Source of the DNA: Paenibacillus sp. R14(2021)
Lineage (GTDB): Bacteria > Bacillota > Bacilli > Paenibacillales > Paenibacillaceae
DNA length: 64,000 nt
NCBI RefSeq assembly: GCF_019431355.1
Contig: NZ_CP080269.1
Location: 992,001 to 1,056,000, forward strand
Direction of reading: 5' to 3'
Every line of letters begins with the position of its first letter. Within the stretch, counting starts at the first letter, position 1. A program made the position numbers and the translations under genes. Below the pieces are notes generated by a model. That model made no database searches, was not told where the DNA came from, and saw nothing but the letters and a program-made list of their open reading frames with translations. Positions 18,989-27,475 of the stretch are shown here, piece by piece.

Positions 18989-19903
18989 ATGAGTTTGCGA
19001 GTGCTGACGGCAGAACAAATCGCACAGTTCATCGACAAAGGTTATGTGCATATTAAAGGCGCCTTCTCGCGGGAAGCGGCTCTGGAGGCGCAGTCGTTCC
19101 TGTGGGGCAAGCTGGAAGAGAAGGCCGACGTCGTGCGCGAGGATCCCTCGACGTGGCAGGAGCCGATGGTCAACATCCGCGAAAATTACCGCCACGCCGC
19201 TTTCGACGTCTGCAATACGGCGCTGTTCGCCGACGCCGTCGAGGATTTGACGGGCGCGGATCGCACGATCCACCGCTTCGTCGCCGGCGAGACGGCCGAC
19301 GACAAGCTGCCGGGCTGGGGCTGGTGGCCGGTCAACTTCTTCGTCGGCAAAGGCGAGCCTTGGTTCGTGCCGACGAACGGCTGGCATTGGGACGGCATTC
19401 ATTTCCGGCATTATGTCGATTCGCCGGAGCAAGGGCTGCTCTGCCTGTGCCTCTTCTCGGATATCGCGCCACACGGAGGCGGCACGTTGGTCGTCGAAGG
19501 CTCGCATAAGACGGTCGCGCGTCACTTGACCAAGTCTCCGGAAGGCGTCGAGCTGGGGGAAGGCATTCGTGCTCTGCATGCCGAGCACCCGTATTTCGCC
19601 AAGCTGACGGGACGGGACGGTGAACAGCTGAGCGCAGAGGAACGGAACGCTTATTTCATGGATCAGGCATATATCGACGAAGACGGCACGCGACTGCAGG
19701 TCGTGGAGACGACGGGGGAGGCGGGGGACGTCATTCTGTGCCATCCGTTCCTCGTGCATGCCGCGTCGCCGAACCACAGCGGGAAGGTCCGATTCATGTG
19801 CAACCGGACGTCGCCGCTGAAGGAGAGACTGTCGCTGCAGCGAGAAGGATCGGGCGGCTACTCGCCGCTCGAGCGAAGCATCCGGGCGTCCGTCTATAGC
19901 TGA
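18989..19903 (+). CDS. Phytanoyl-CoA dioxygenase (PhyH) family protein
   Basis: 304 residues from ATG 18989, preceded by AGGAG; an in-frame ATG at 18950 lacks a good site. PhyH-type Fe(II)/2-oxoglutarate oxygenases use an HxD...H triad. Here HWDGIHF supplies H and D, and HPFLVHAASPN supplies the distal His, with an Arg (RFMCNRTSPL) about ten residues later for 2-oxoglutarate. The substrate is unknown. It is the last gene before the terminator of the mannan operon, so a modified sugar or small molecule tied to that pathway is possible. A diverged copy of its 3' end lies at 24.5 kb. Confidence 0.82.
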   Translation: MSLRVLTAEQIAQFIDKGYVHIKGAFSREAALEAQSFLWGKLEEKADVVREDPSTWQEPMVNIRENYRHAAFDVCNTALFADAVEDLTGADRTIHRFVAGETADDKLPGWGWWPVNFFVGKGEPWFVPTNGWHWDGIHFRHYVDSPEQGLLCLCLFSDIAPHGGGTLVVEGSHKTVARHLTKSPEGVELGEGIRALHAEHPYFAKLTGRDGEQLSAEERNAYFMDQAYIDEDGTRLQVVETTGEAGDVILCHPFLVHAASPNHSGKVRFMCNRTSPLKERLSLQREGSGGYSPLERSIRASVYS

Positions 19904-19921
19904 AATGCGTCGACTGCCCGA

Positions 19922-19955
19922 TCAAAGGCTCGGTTTCCGGGCCTTTGACTTTTTT
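19922..19955 (+). terminator. Intrinsic terminator of the long mannan operon
   Basis: TCAAAGGC (19922-19929) pairs with GCCTTTGA (19941-19948), followed by CTTTTTT. It stands 19 bp after the PhyH stop. The duplicated copy of this junction near 24.8 kb has lost it. Confidence 0.85.
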
Positions 19956-20021
19956 ATGCGAATCTAATGGTTCTTGTATAGATTGTCTGAAATCGTATTT
20001 ATAAATACGGAGGGTTGCCCG

Positions 20022-20558
20022 GTGGAGAAAGAGATAAGATTAATTGAGGAAACGGATTATGTAAAAGCGCATACATTCCAGTGCGAGTATTTGGACTTAG
20101 AGACCTTTGAGGATTTTATGCGCCGGGTGAAGAGTGATCCTGACTTGTACTTCGTAACGGTGGATGGTAGTGAAGTGGTTGGTGTTTGCTATGGAAGTCC
20201 GTCTAAGAAACATGATTCCGTCATTAATTTGAATGGGATCGCGGTTAATCTGGATGAAATAAAGAACTATGCTAGGATTGGGCTGGGAACAAACATGCTG
20301 CTTTTCTTCGAAACAGCGGTGAAGAAAAGAAGATATTATAAAATTGGCGTAGGTTCGGCGGATGATCCGAAAGTAGAAGCTTTTTATTTAAAAAATGGAT
20401 TTAAACCAACGGAATTGGTCGTCATAGGCTCGAATTTGGAGGAAATTGAGAGAATCCGAGTGGATGACTATAAAAGCGGGATTTTAAAAAAAGAAGAACT
20501 ACGACGTAGATACAATCCAAGAGAAGTGATCTTCATATTAGAAAAATATCTGGAATGA
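20022..20558 (+). CDS. GNAT-family N-acetyltransferase
   Basis: 178 residues from GTG 20022, 8 nt after CGGAGGG; upstream in-frame starts lack a site. The GNAT fold is suggested by DLYFVTVDGSEVVGVCYGSP (strands 2-4), the RIGLGTNMLLFFETAVKK segment standing for the acetyl-CoA-binding loop, and VEAFYLKNGFKPTELV near the end. The acceptor is unknown. A second, frameshifted copy occurs at 24839-25367, and the two differ at scattered positions. Confidence 0.8.
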   Translation: MEKEIRLIEETDYVKAHTFQCEYLDLETFEDFMRRVKSDPDLYFVTVDGSEVVGVCYGSPSKKHDSVINLNGIAVNLDEIKNYARIGLGTNMLLFFETAVKKRRYYKIGVGSADDPKVEAFYLKNGFKPTELVVIGSNLEEIERIRVDDYKSGILKKEELRRRYNPREVIFILEKYLE

Positions 20559-20648
20559 ATTGAACTAACGAGATTGAAGGCAGCAAACTGCAACGCTACG
20601 AAAAGAAGGTGAGCGGACCGGTCAGGTCGGCTGAGGGGGTCAGTGACC

Positions 20649-21929
20649 TTGAAAATATGGAGGATTGCGCTCGCTGTCTCGCTGCTCGTGCTTGTATTGG
20701 TAACGGGGTGCAAGGGCGCCGCGCAAAACCTTGAAAAGAAGGTATCAAGCAAGACGGAGAATGTCACGCCGGCGGCGAGCATAGCGGAGATGAATACACC
20801 GTCTCCCGACCCGACTTCGTCTGCTTTGCCCGCGACTACGCCGGACCCGAAGCTGCCTAAGCGCGACCCGCAGTCGGCGCCGCTTGACGTAGTTCAACAG
20901 GCGAAACAGCTCGGGAGAGGCATCAATCTTGGCAACGCGCTTGAGGCGCCGATTGAAGGGCAATGGGGAGTCGTTTTATTAGAAAGCGACTTCAAGACGA
21001 TCCAGGATGCAGGCTTCGAAACGGTCCGCGTTCCGATCAAGTGGTCGGCGCATGCGGACGCGAAGGCTCCTTACGCGATTGACGCCAAGTTTTTCGAACG
21101 CATTGATTGGGTCGTCGACCAGGCGCTGAAGCAGGGGCTGAACGTAGTGCTTGACATGCACAATTACGATGAGATCTATCTGAATCCAGTTGAGCAAGAG
21201 GCTCGTTTTCTGGAGCTATGGAAGCAAATCTCGGCACGGTACAAGGAGCTTCCCGGCAATGTGTATTTCGAGCTGCTCAATGAACCAAACGGTTCTCTGA
21301 CCTGGTCAAAATGGAATCGAATGCTGAAGAAAGCGCTTGATACGATTCGGAGCGAGGATCAGTGGCATACGGTCATAATCGGTTCCGTCAACTGGAGCAA
21401 TTACGCTGATCTCGTATCGCTCGACATTCCCGATAACGAACAGAACGTCATCGTTACGTTCCATTATTACGATCCTTTTCCCTTCACCCACCAGGGGGCA
21501 GAATGGGCAGGGCCGGAGATCGGAACCATCGGCGTCGTTTGGCCAGGTCCTCCGGCACAGAAGGTGGAGCCGATCGCTGTCGCCAGGCAGGTGAAGTGGG
21601 TGGACGATTGGTTCCGTGATTACAATACGAAACCGGAGGAAACGAATCCGGCAGGTCCCAATTCGATTGTGGAAGCCTTTGATAAGGTGGACAATTGGGC
21701 AAAGGAGCACCACCGCCCGATCTGGCTTGGCGAATTCGGCGCGTACAGCAAAGCCGATATGCTTTCGCGAGCACGTTGGACGGCCTTTGTGCGCAAGGAA
21801 GCGGAGAAGCGCGGCTTCGGCTGGGCTTATTGGGAATTCTGCTCGGGCTTCGGCGTATATGATCCAGTGGCTAATCAGTATCGGAAGGAATTGCTGGAAG
21901 CGCTTATTCCTCCAAACAAGGCACATTGA
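20649..21929 (+). CDS. GH5 endoglucanase-type lipoprotein
   Basis: 426 residues from TTG 20649, 9 nt after GAGGGGG; a GTG at 20643 is too close to it. The signal peptide ends in a lipobox with Cys21 (LVTGC), then a Pro/Thr/Ser-rich linker, then a GH5 barrel. GH5 hallmarks are GRGINLGNALEAP, TVRVPIKW, LDMHNYDEIY, FELLNEPNG with the acid/base Glu, VTFHYYDP and IWLGEFGAYS with the nucleophile Glu. It should cleave a beta-1,4-glucan or mixed glucan at the cell surface and feed the importers upstream. Subfamily is not determined. Confidence 0.87.
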   Translation: MKIWRIALAVSLLVLVLVTGCKGAAQNLEKKVSSKTENVTPAASIAEMNTPSPDPTSSALPATTPDPKLPKRDPQSAPLDVVQQAKQLGRGINLGNALEAPIEGQWGVVLLESDFKTIQDAGFETVRVPIKWSAHADAKAPYAIDAKFFERIDWVVDQALKQGLNVVLDMHNYDEIYLNPVEQEARFLELWKQISARYKELPGNVYFELLNEPNGSLTWSKWNRMLKKALDTIRSEDQWHTVIIGSVNWSNYADLVSLDIPDNEQNVIVTFHYYDPFPFTHQGAEWAGPEIGTIGVVWPGPPAQKVEPIAVARQVKWVDDWFRDYNTKPEETNPAGPNSIVEAFDKVDNWAKEHHRPIWLGEFGAYSKADMLSRARWTAFVRKEAEKRGFGWAYWEFCSGFGVYDPVANQYRKELLEALIPPNKAH

Positions 21930-21977
21930 AAGTGACAGTGGGAATAACAAACGTTTATTTCGGGGGTGGATACTATT

Positions 21978-22541
21978 ATGAACACGAAAGTTCCAGTATT
22001 AAATATCATTGGACCTGTTGGCATCGGAAAGTCGAGTACCGCAAATGCCATTTCAGAAGTTCTGGAATACGACCATGCTCTTCCGCATGCGGTGGTCGAT
22101 CTTGATCATGTGAGGCGTGGATTCCCTCCTCCCAAAGACGATCCTTTCAACAAGGAGCTTGGATTTAAAAATTTAGCTGCCGTCTGGAACAACTATCGCT
22201 CGCTTGAAGCCAAGTGTCTGATTATTCCTAATGTCATGGAAAGCAATGAGGATCTGAACAAGATTCGACGATCCGTACCCGGAGCTGATCTATTCTTGGT
22301 CCGTCTAGTTGCATCGCTTGACGTCAACCATGCTCGGATTCGTGGCAGGGAAAAGACAGTCGAATCACTGAATTGGCATCTGCAACGCTCAACCCAACTC
22401 GCCGAGGAACTCGCCGTAAAGAAACTGGAGCATGTGGTTGTAGACACGGAAAATAAGTCGCCGTCCGAAATAGCCCGAGAAATTATCCGCAAATGGGGAA
22501 TCGTGGAATGGCACGGTTCAACTGTTGATGGATCATTATAA
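21978..22541 (+). CDS. P-loop kinase-like protein
   Basis: 187 residues from ATG 21978 after CGGGGGTGG. The Walker A motif is GPVGIGKSS at about residues 10-18, and VDLDHVRRGFPPP follows where an acceptor-binding or Walker-B-like Asp is expected. The size and the late VDTENKSPSEIAREII resemble small-molecule or adenylylsulfate-kinase-like P-loop proteins. The substrate cannot be told from the sequence. It is the last gene before the IS110 element. Confidence 0.65.
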   Translation: MNTKVPVLNIIGPVGIGKSSTANAISEVLEYDHALPHAVVDLDHVRRGFPPPKDDPFNKELGFKNLAAVWNNYRSLEAKCLIIPNVMESNEDLNKIRRSVPGADLFLVRLVASLDVNHARIRGREKTVESLNWHLQRSTQLAEELAVKKLEHVVVDTENKSPSEIAREIIRKWGIVEWHGSTVDGSL

Positions 22542-22721
22542 CTTTGAAGACGATTTCCGATTATGACAAGAACTTGATCTCGTCCCGACGGATAACAGGG
22601 CGGCACTCGGGGATGATTTATCAATGATTCATCCGCGTGAATGTCCGGTTGGAGTTGATTCTAACAGGACACGATAGCATTCTGTAGAGCGTTAATTATC
22701 AGCTTTGCAAAAAGAAAAGCG

Positions 22722-22733
22722 CCTCGGTACGAT
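22722..22733 (+). repeat. Left subterminal inverted repeat of E1
   Basis: CCTCGGTACGAT, the exact reverse complement of 24432-24443 at the other end of the element. Confidence 0.8.
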
Positions 22734-22791
22734 GGGAGTACGCAACGGGTCATAGCCCTTAAAATCCCATCATCCAGGAGGACGCTCTACT

Positions 22792-24063
22792 ATGAAGTTT
22801 AAATCGCAAGACAAACAAAATCAACTCATTGAAAAAATTACCTCTCAGCATCTCGTCGTCGGAATCGACATCGCACAACTAACGCACGTCGCACGTGCAG
22901 TAAACTTCCGCGGGATCGTAATCGGCAATCCGCTCTCTTTCTCAAATGACGAAGAAGGTTTTCAGATCCTTCTTCGCTGGATCCAATCGTTACAGGCAGC
23001 CCATAACCTTAATTCCGTTATTATAGGCATGGAACCGACGGGGCATTACTGGCTAAGCGTCTCCAGATGGATGTTCGAGAAGCAATTTGAAGTTGTTCTG
23101 GTTAATCCTCATCTTGTGAAAAAGAATAAAGAAAACCGAGACAATACACCATCGAAGAGCGATAAAAAGGATGCTCTCGTCATCGCAGACATGGTTAAAA
23201 ACGGCTACTATTCGTTCATTCGCAACACGTCTGAAGCCTTTGAAGAGCTTCGAGTCTTTCTCTCAAACCGGGACTCCGTCGTCACGAGACTCGTTAGTGC
23301 GAAGAACCAAATTCATCGCTGGGTTGACGTAGTGTTCCCTGAGCTACGACAAGTATTTAAGAACCTGATGTGCAGAGGCTCATTGGCCACTCTACGTCTA
23401 TTCCCAACGCCTGAAGAACTGAGAAAGTTAACGCCTCAGGACGTGGCTAGAGGGTGGAAATCCATTATGCAACGTCAGCCCGGGGACAAGAAGGCTCAAA
23501 CTCTTATTGCACTTGCTAGTCGATCTGTAGGCTCTAAGCAGGCAACACAGGCGTATAAGCTCCATTTAATGCAGCTTCTCGCTGAATACGACCTAGCTTG
23601 CCAACAACTGCAAGTCGTAGAGGCAGAGATTATTGCAGTATTAGACCGCATACCTTTTGCTAAATCGATGCTTGCAGTCAAGGGGATTAATGCTATTTCA
23701 TTAGCTGGTATTTTAGGTGAGGCAGGCGATTTAAGTGGCTTTGTACACGGAAATGCCCTGCTGCGTCATGCTGGCCTCAACCTTGCAGAAGCAAGTTCAG
23801 GGAAATGGACCGGACAAATGAAGATCAGCAAACGCGGACGCTCTCGTCTTCGACGTTTTATCTTCATGATGACGATGAGTTTAGTAGCAAACAATCCAGA
23901 GTTTAAAGCCATGCATGCGTACAATGTACAGGTAAAGAAGATGAAGAAAATGAGGTCCATCATGAAGCTATGTGGCAAGCTGGCTCGAATACTGGTTGGA
24001 ATGGCCCGCAGTGGCGAGGCCTACAACCCTCCTAAAACGATGCCAATCCAGCTCGCAGCATAG
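22792..24063 (+). CDS. IS110-family transposase (DEDD recombinase), E1
   Basis: 423 residues from ATG 22792 after CCAGGAGGA. The N-terminal RuvC-like DEDD domain shows VVGIDIAQ (first Asp), GMEPTGHYW (Glu) and DKKDALVIAD (Asp pair). The C-terminal Tnp_20 domain has AVKGINAISLAGILGEAGDL, then the helix-hairpin-like HAGLNLAEASSGKWTGQMKI, with the conserved Ser that acts as catalytic residue in this family. It is full length and uninterrupted. It is clearly related to the E2 and E3 transposases in this window and only distantly to E4. Confidence 0.92.
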   Translation: MKFKSQDKQNQLIEKITSQHLVVGIDIAQLTHVARAVNFRGIVIGNPLSFSNDEEGFQILLRWIQSLQAAHNLNSVIIGMEPTGHYWLSVSRWMFEKQFEVVLVNPHLVKKNKENRDNTPSKSDKKDALVIADMVKNGYYSFIRNTSEAFEELRVFLSNRDSVVTRLVSAKNQIHRWVDVVFPELRQVFKNLMCRGSLATLRLFPTPEELRKLTPQDVARGWKSIMQRQPGDKKAQTLIALASRSVGSKQATQAYKLHLMQLLAEYDLACQQLQVVEAEIIAVLDRIPFAKSMLAVKGINAISLAGILGEAGDLSGFVHGNALLRHAGLNLAEASSGKWTGQMKISKRGRSRLRRFIFMMTMSLVANNPEFKAMHAYNVQVKKMKKMRSIMKLCGKLARILVGMARSGEAYNPPKTMPIQLAA

Positions 24064-24096
24064 ACCATTCTTACCATTTCATTGAACGAGTTTTGG

Positions 24097-24409
24097 CTTA
24101 TTCGCGGGATTTCAAAGAAAGCACGGGGTACCGGATGTATTGAACCAAAGGGCACCGACCCGTAACGATAGCAAGACCGGCCTCCACCCCTTGGTAAGGC
24201 GTAACGAAGGAATGAGAGGGCTAAGACCCGTTGAGACATGGGAGTGAAAACCTCCAAGGGCGGCGTGGAGAAGCGTGCAGTATATGGAAGGATATGGGGT
24301 TACAACCTCCCCCTTTATTTCCTCACGTCTTCATGATGTCCTGGTCAGCTGGGAGGTCACTAAAACTCTCTTTCTGTATTTCTAGCAAGGGTGAAATCCT
24401 GCGAATAAG
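24097..24409 (+). repeat. 18-bp inverted repeat enclosing the candidate RNA of E1
   Basis: Bases 24097-24114 and 24392-24409 are reverse complements at 17 of 18 positions (the second arm reads TGAAATCCTGCGAATAAG). They bracket the conserved RNA block and about 110 nt after it, so a transcript could close into one long stem. Confidence 0.7.
24112..24280 (+). ncRNA. Candidate guide (bridge/seek) RNA in the right end of E1
   Basis: This non-coding block downstream of the transposase is conserved in the right ends of E2 and E3. Shared segments are AAAGCACGG near the start, CTCCAC...CCTTGG, GAAGGAATG, a GGGC-N4-GACCC hairpin followed by GTTGAGA, TGGGAG, GTGGAGA and GTGCAG at the end. Conserved paired segments with variable loops, in the right end of an IS1111-like element, are what is known for the programmable RNAs of this family. 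The exact ends of the RNA are not determined. Confidence 0.62.
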
Positions 24410-24431
24410 CGAGCATTCGTGAGAAAACTAG

Positions 24432-24443
24432 ATCGTACCGAGG
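24432..24443 (+). repeat. Right subterminal inverted repeat of E1
   Basis: ATCGTACCGAGG, the exact reverse complement of 22722-22733. Confidence 0.8.
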
Positions 24444-24488
24444 GAGTTCAATAAAACTTCTTAAGCAGGCAGCCGGTATGATCGCCAA

Positions 24489-24783
24489 GATGACGGGACG
24501 GTGAACAGCTGAGCGCAGAGGAACGGAACGCTATTTCGTGGATCAGGCATATATCGACGAAGACGGCACGCGGCTGCAGGTCGTGGAGACGACGGGGGAG
24601 GCCGGGGACGTCATTCTGTGCCATCCGTTCCTCGTGCATGCCGCGTCGCCGAACCACAGCGGGAAGGTCCGATTCATGTGCAACCGGACGTCGCCGCTGA
24701 AGGAGAGACTGTCGCTGCAGCGAGAAGGATCGGGCGGCTACTCGCCGCTCGAGCGAAGCATACGGGCGTCCATCTATAGCTAA
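24489..24783 (+). pseudogene. PhyH-family 3' fragment (duplicate)
   Basis: Only the last roughly 97 codons of the PhyH gene at 18989 are present. One base is missing near 24532 compared with the parent (CGCTATTTCGTGG against CGCTTATTTCATGG), so the fragment is also out of frame at its beginning. The distal iron ligand region is retained but the HxD motif is absent, so it cannot be an active oxygenase. Confidence 0.85.
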
Positions 24784-24838
24784 ATTGCGTCGACTGCCCG
24801 ATCAATGGCCCGGTTTTATAAATACGGAGGATTACCTG

Positions 24839-25367
24839 GTGGAGAAAGAGATAAGATTAATTGAGGAAACGGATCATGAACAAGCGCATACATTTCAGTG
24901 CGAATATTTGGACATAGAGACCTTTGAGGATTTTATTCGACGGGTGAAGCGTGATCCTGACTTGTACTTCGTAACGGTGGATGGTAATGAAGTGGTTGGA
25001 GTTTGCTACGGAAGTCCGTCCAAGAAAAAGGATTCAGACATTAATTTGAATGGGATCGCGGTTAATCTGGATGAAACAAAGAACTATTCTAGACTTGGGC
25101 TGGGCACAAACATGCAGCTTTTCTTTGAAACAGCGGTGAAGAAAAGAGGCTATTCTAAAATTGGCGTAGGTTCAGCGGATGATCCAAAAGTAGAAGCTTT
25201 TTATTTAAAAAAAATTTAAACCAACGGAATTGGTAGTCAAAGGTTCAAATTTTGAGGAAATCGAGATAATCCGTGTAGATGACTATGAAAGCGGGATTTT
25301 AAGAAGAGAAGAACTACGACGTAGATACAATCCAAGAGAAGTGATCTTCATTTTAGAAAATATTTAG
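24839..25367 (+). pseudogene. GNAT acetyltransferase duplicate, frameshifted
   Basis: GTG 24839 after CGGAGG corresponds to the start of the parent at 20022. The product is collinear for about 126 residues. Then a run of eight A replaces the parent sequence AAAAAATGGA, a net loss of two bases, and the reading frame breaks just before the last GNAT strand. The remaining coding sequence up to 25367 is recognizable in another frame. Substitutions are spread along the copy, so it is not very recent. Confidence 0.82.
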
Positions 25368-25380
25368 AATAAATTTACTT

Positions 25381-26036
25381 CACGAACGAGATTGAAGCCA
25401 GATTGAAGCCAGAAAGAATTAAATATATCAAGCATTTTATAGAAAGAGTCGCTCAACAGCGGCTTTTGGACCGACCGGCACTTTGGCTGGGAAGTGTGAT
25501 AAAAGCTAGTTGTTATGTTAGTTCAATCAACGAGCGCTTTAATGGAACATGAAAGCGCCCTTCTTATATTGCTCCGATAGCTTTTGCTTCGTTTGGTGTC
25601 GGGTGACAAGAACAATATTTTATTAATGCCGCGTAAACCGCGGCTCTTTGCGTTATCCAAAGGTCAACTTTAAAATCGAATCATGGATAGCGGGGGAGTC
25701 CAAAGATGGATGACGATAATGAAGAAGGAGTGTCTTTTCGATGACGAGGGACGTTGCGAAGACGCAACTGTCGATCAAGTTCGGGGAGCAGTGCTTAACC
25801 GATATTTCATGAATTCTGAATTAATTATAGGGGATGCAGCTATGAATCCGAAGAGAACCACCGTAAGGTTCTAGGAGGAATCCATCAATCTTTAAGGCCT
25901 GGTTCAGTATTTGTACTAGTGAAGGCTTTAAAGTAAATGCAACTTATGGCTGTTCGGCAGGGCGTATCTGCGATCCTCGCTTTGATTTACATTTATAGAT
26001 TTCTCATCACAGCAGCAAGACATTGACCTCGCCGGA
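25381..26036. other. Intergenic, small hairpins and unsupported short frames
   Basis: Contains hairpins at about 25450-25470 (GTCGCT/AGCGGC then TTTT), 25533-25555 (GCGCTTT/AAAGCGC) and 25625-25645 (CCGCG/CGCGG), which may be decayed terminators. A 63-codon frame at 25683-25874 and a short frame around 25840-25938 with LRPGSVFVLVKA look like pieces of genes. I cannot name them. Confidence 0.4.
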
Positions 26037-26597
26037 GTGACTTGCCTATACAAACGTATTCATTTTCTTGCATCGGGTTGTGTTCACAATGTCAAAAAAT
26101 TCGACAATACAGGAGAAGACCTCGAAGATTTGATCTCGATCGGTACGATTGGTCTAATAAAGGCAATTGAAAGCTTCCAAACCGGCAAAGGGACAAAACT
26201 AGCGACGTTCGCGGCCCGTTGTATCGAAAACGAAATACTTATGCATCTCCGTTCTCTCAAGAAGACCCGAAAGGACGTATCCTTACACGATCCTATAGGT
26301 ACGGACAAAGAAGGTAATGAAATTACATTGATCGACATTCTCGGCACGGAGGCTGACGATGTAGCAGATCGGGTTCAATTGAAGATCGAGAAAAGCAAGA
26401 TTTACAAGAATTTAGACATTCTAGATGACCGGGAAAAAGAAGTCGTTGTAGGAAGGTTTGGACTCATCACAGGCGGAGAAGAGCGGACGCAGCGGGAAAT
26501 AGCGAAAGAGCTGGGCATTTCGCGAAGCTATGTGTCGAGAATCGAGAAGCGGGCACTGATGAAGCTATACCATGAGTTCTATAAAACAAAGAAATGA
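26037..26597 (+). pseudogene. sigK: Sporulation sigma factor SigK, N-terminally truncated
   Basis: From [20 protein letters not shown] onward this matches sigma-K: region 2 ([40 protein letters not shown]), [19 protein letters not shown], then region 4 ([35 protein letters not shown]). The family is about 230-240 residues and begins with about 60-65 residues that are absent here. The N-terminal residues encoded from GTG 26037 do not resemble SigK. The break is not at the skin-element junction known from Bacillus subtilis, and no recombinase gene is next to it. It is most simply a truncated second copy. Confidence 0.78.
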
Positions 26598-26778
26598 TGC
26601 ATTTGATTTAATATAACATTGGTCTGTTTAGATAAATATGTCAACTCCACCGCGACATTAGTTAAGTAGTGGTGGAGTTACAATAATGAGTTATTACTAT
26701 GAGAGCATATCCTTTGAAGGACAAGCTAGACACAGGAAGCCGTAAGTCTGAAGTAAATAACTTAAGGGGGTTACGAAA

Positions 26779-27135
26779 GTGAAGGAAATGCTTGACGAGG
26801 TTGAAGCAATCATTTCAATAAAAACACAGAATGTTAAACGATACAAAAAAGGGCTTGATCTCTCATATGTATCTCAATATGGTCGCTACTTCACTGTTTG
26901 TATGGAACTTAAATCATTAGAGACGTGGGAGACTTGCCTCAGATTGATACATAAATATAAACTAGTCAGATCTGATGTTCAATATGATTCTAAATCTAAA
27001 TATTTTCAAAGCGTTATGACTATGGAACGGAGAGAATATCCAGGAGTAATTACAGAAAAGACAAGAAACGAAATAATAGAGTATATGAAATTGTTAGAAT
27101 GGAAACTGGAGCAATTTACAAATGAAAAGACGTGA
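26779..27135 (+). CDS. Hypothetical protein
   Basis: 118 residues from GTG 26779, preceded by AAGGGGG at a good distance. It is a soluble, Lys/Glu-rich protein with no signal peptide or membrane segment. Predicted helices lie at both ends (EMLDEVEAIISIK and EIIEYMKLLEWKLEQF) with a beta-rich middle (RYFTVCMELKS). I do not recognize a family. The codon use is A+T rich compared with the glycan loci. Confidence 0.55.
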   Translation: MKEMLDEVEAIISIKTQNVKRYKKGLDLSYVSQYGRYFTVCMELKSLETWETCLRLIHKYKLVRSDVQYDSKSKYFQSVMTMERREYPGVITEKTRNEIIEYMKLLEWKLEQFTNEKT

Positions 27136-27339
27136 TTTAACAAGACTGGAGGCCGTAGTTTTTAGACGCCCGAAGCGCGATCTGCTGTGCGGGGTAGTGT
27201 GGATATGGAGCGAGCGACAAGCCCAGTCCCGGATGTTCTGAAGGGCAACTGAAGTACGCGGCCGACATTCAGCCGTTTAATAAGGAACGCCACGTTGCGA
27301 GTTAATGCAGAAAATATGAAAGCCCTGAAAGCCCTGATG

Positions 27340-27475
27340 AATGGTGAACTGCACCCCTTATAGTGGACATTGGAAAAACACCCTAGTGTTTAGACCGATG
27401 AAAACTATAGGGGGTGCTTTTCGTTATGGCAAAAAAGGGACAAAACCTTCAAACGTACAGCTTTGAGACAAAGAA
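27340..27475 (+). mobile_element. IS3-family left-end remnant
   Basis: GCACCCCTTATAGT followed by ACTATAGGGGGTGC, then ATG 27426 encoding MAKKGQNLQTYSFETKK, is the left end and first codons of an IS3-type OrfA. The frame is lost after about 17 codons, where sequence of an MFS gene begins. Only the edge of the element survived a deletion. Confidence 0.65.

Larger units (their letters stand above)
22710..24446 (+). mobile_element. IS110-family element E1 (IS1111-like), apparently intact
   Basis: The element consists of one transposase gene, about 75 bp of left end and a long (about 380 bp) right end with a conserved RNA-like block. Subterminal inverted repeats CCTCGGTACGAT (22722-22733) and ATCGTACCGAGG (24432-24443) are perfect over 12 bp. 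Subterminal repeats are a known feature of the IS1111 group. The outer limits are estimated, since this family makes no target duplication. The left end can form a hairpin GATGGGA/TCCCATC before the gene. Confidence 0.8.
24477..25380 (+). repeat. Diverged partial duplication of 19.6-20.57 kb
   Basis: From about 24477 the sequence repeats 19591-20565 (the PhyH 3' end, the junction and the GNAT gene) with scattered substitutions. The copy lacks about 70 bp of the junction, including the terminator, has small indels in both genes and starts a few bases after the right end of E1. The two copies are direct repeats about 4.9 kb apart, with the GH5 gene, kinase-like gene and E1 between them. Confidence 0.85.

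Noticed and set aside
22710..25380. E1 as the agent that moved the PhyH/GNAT duplicate
   Set aside because: The copy starts close to the E1 end, but IS110-family elements do not normally carry flanking DNA, and the divergence of the copy does not date it relative to E1. Adjacency alone is not evidence.
25683..25874. 63-codon frame as a small gene
   Set aside because: A GGGGGAG precedes it, but several frames are open here in short pieces and none gives a recognizable product, so it is treated as remnant sequence.
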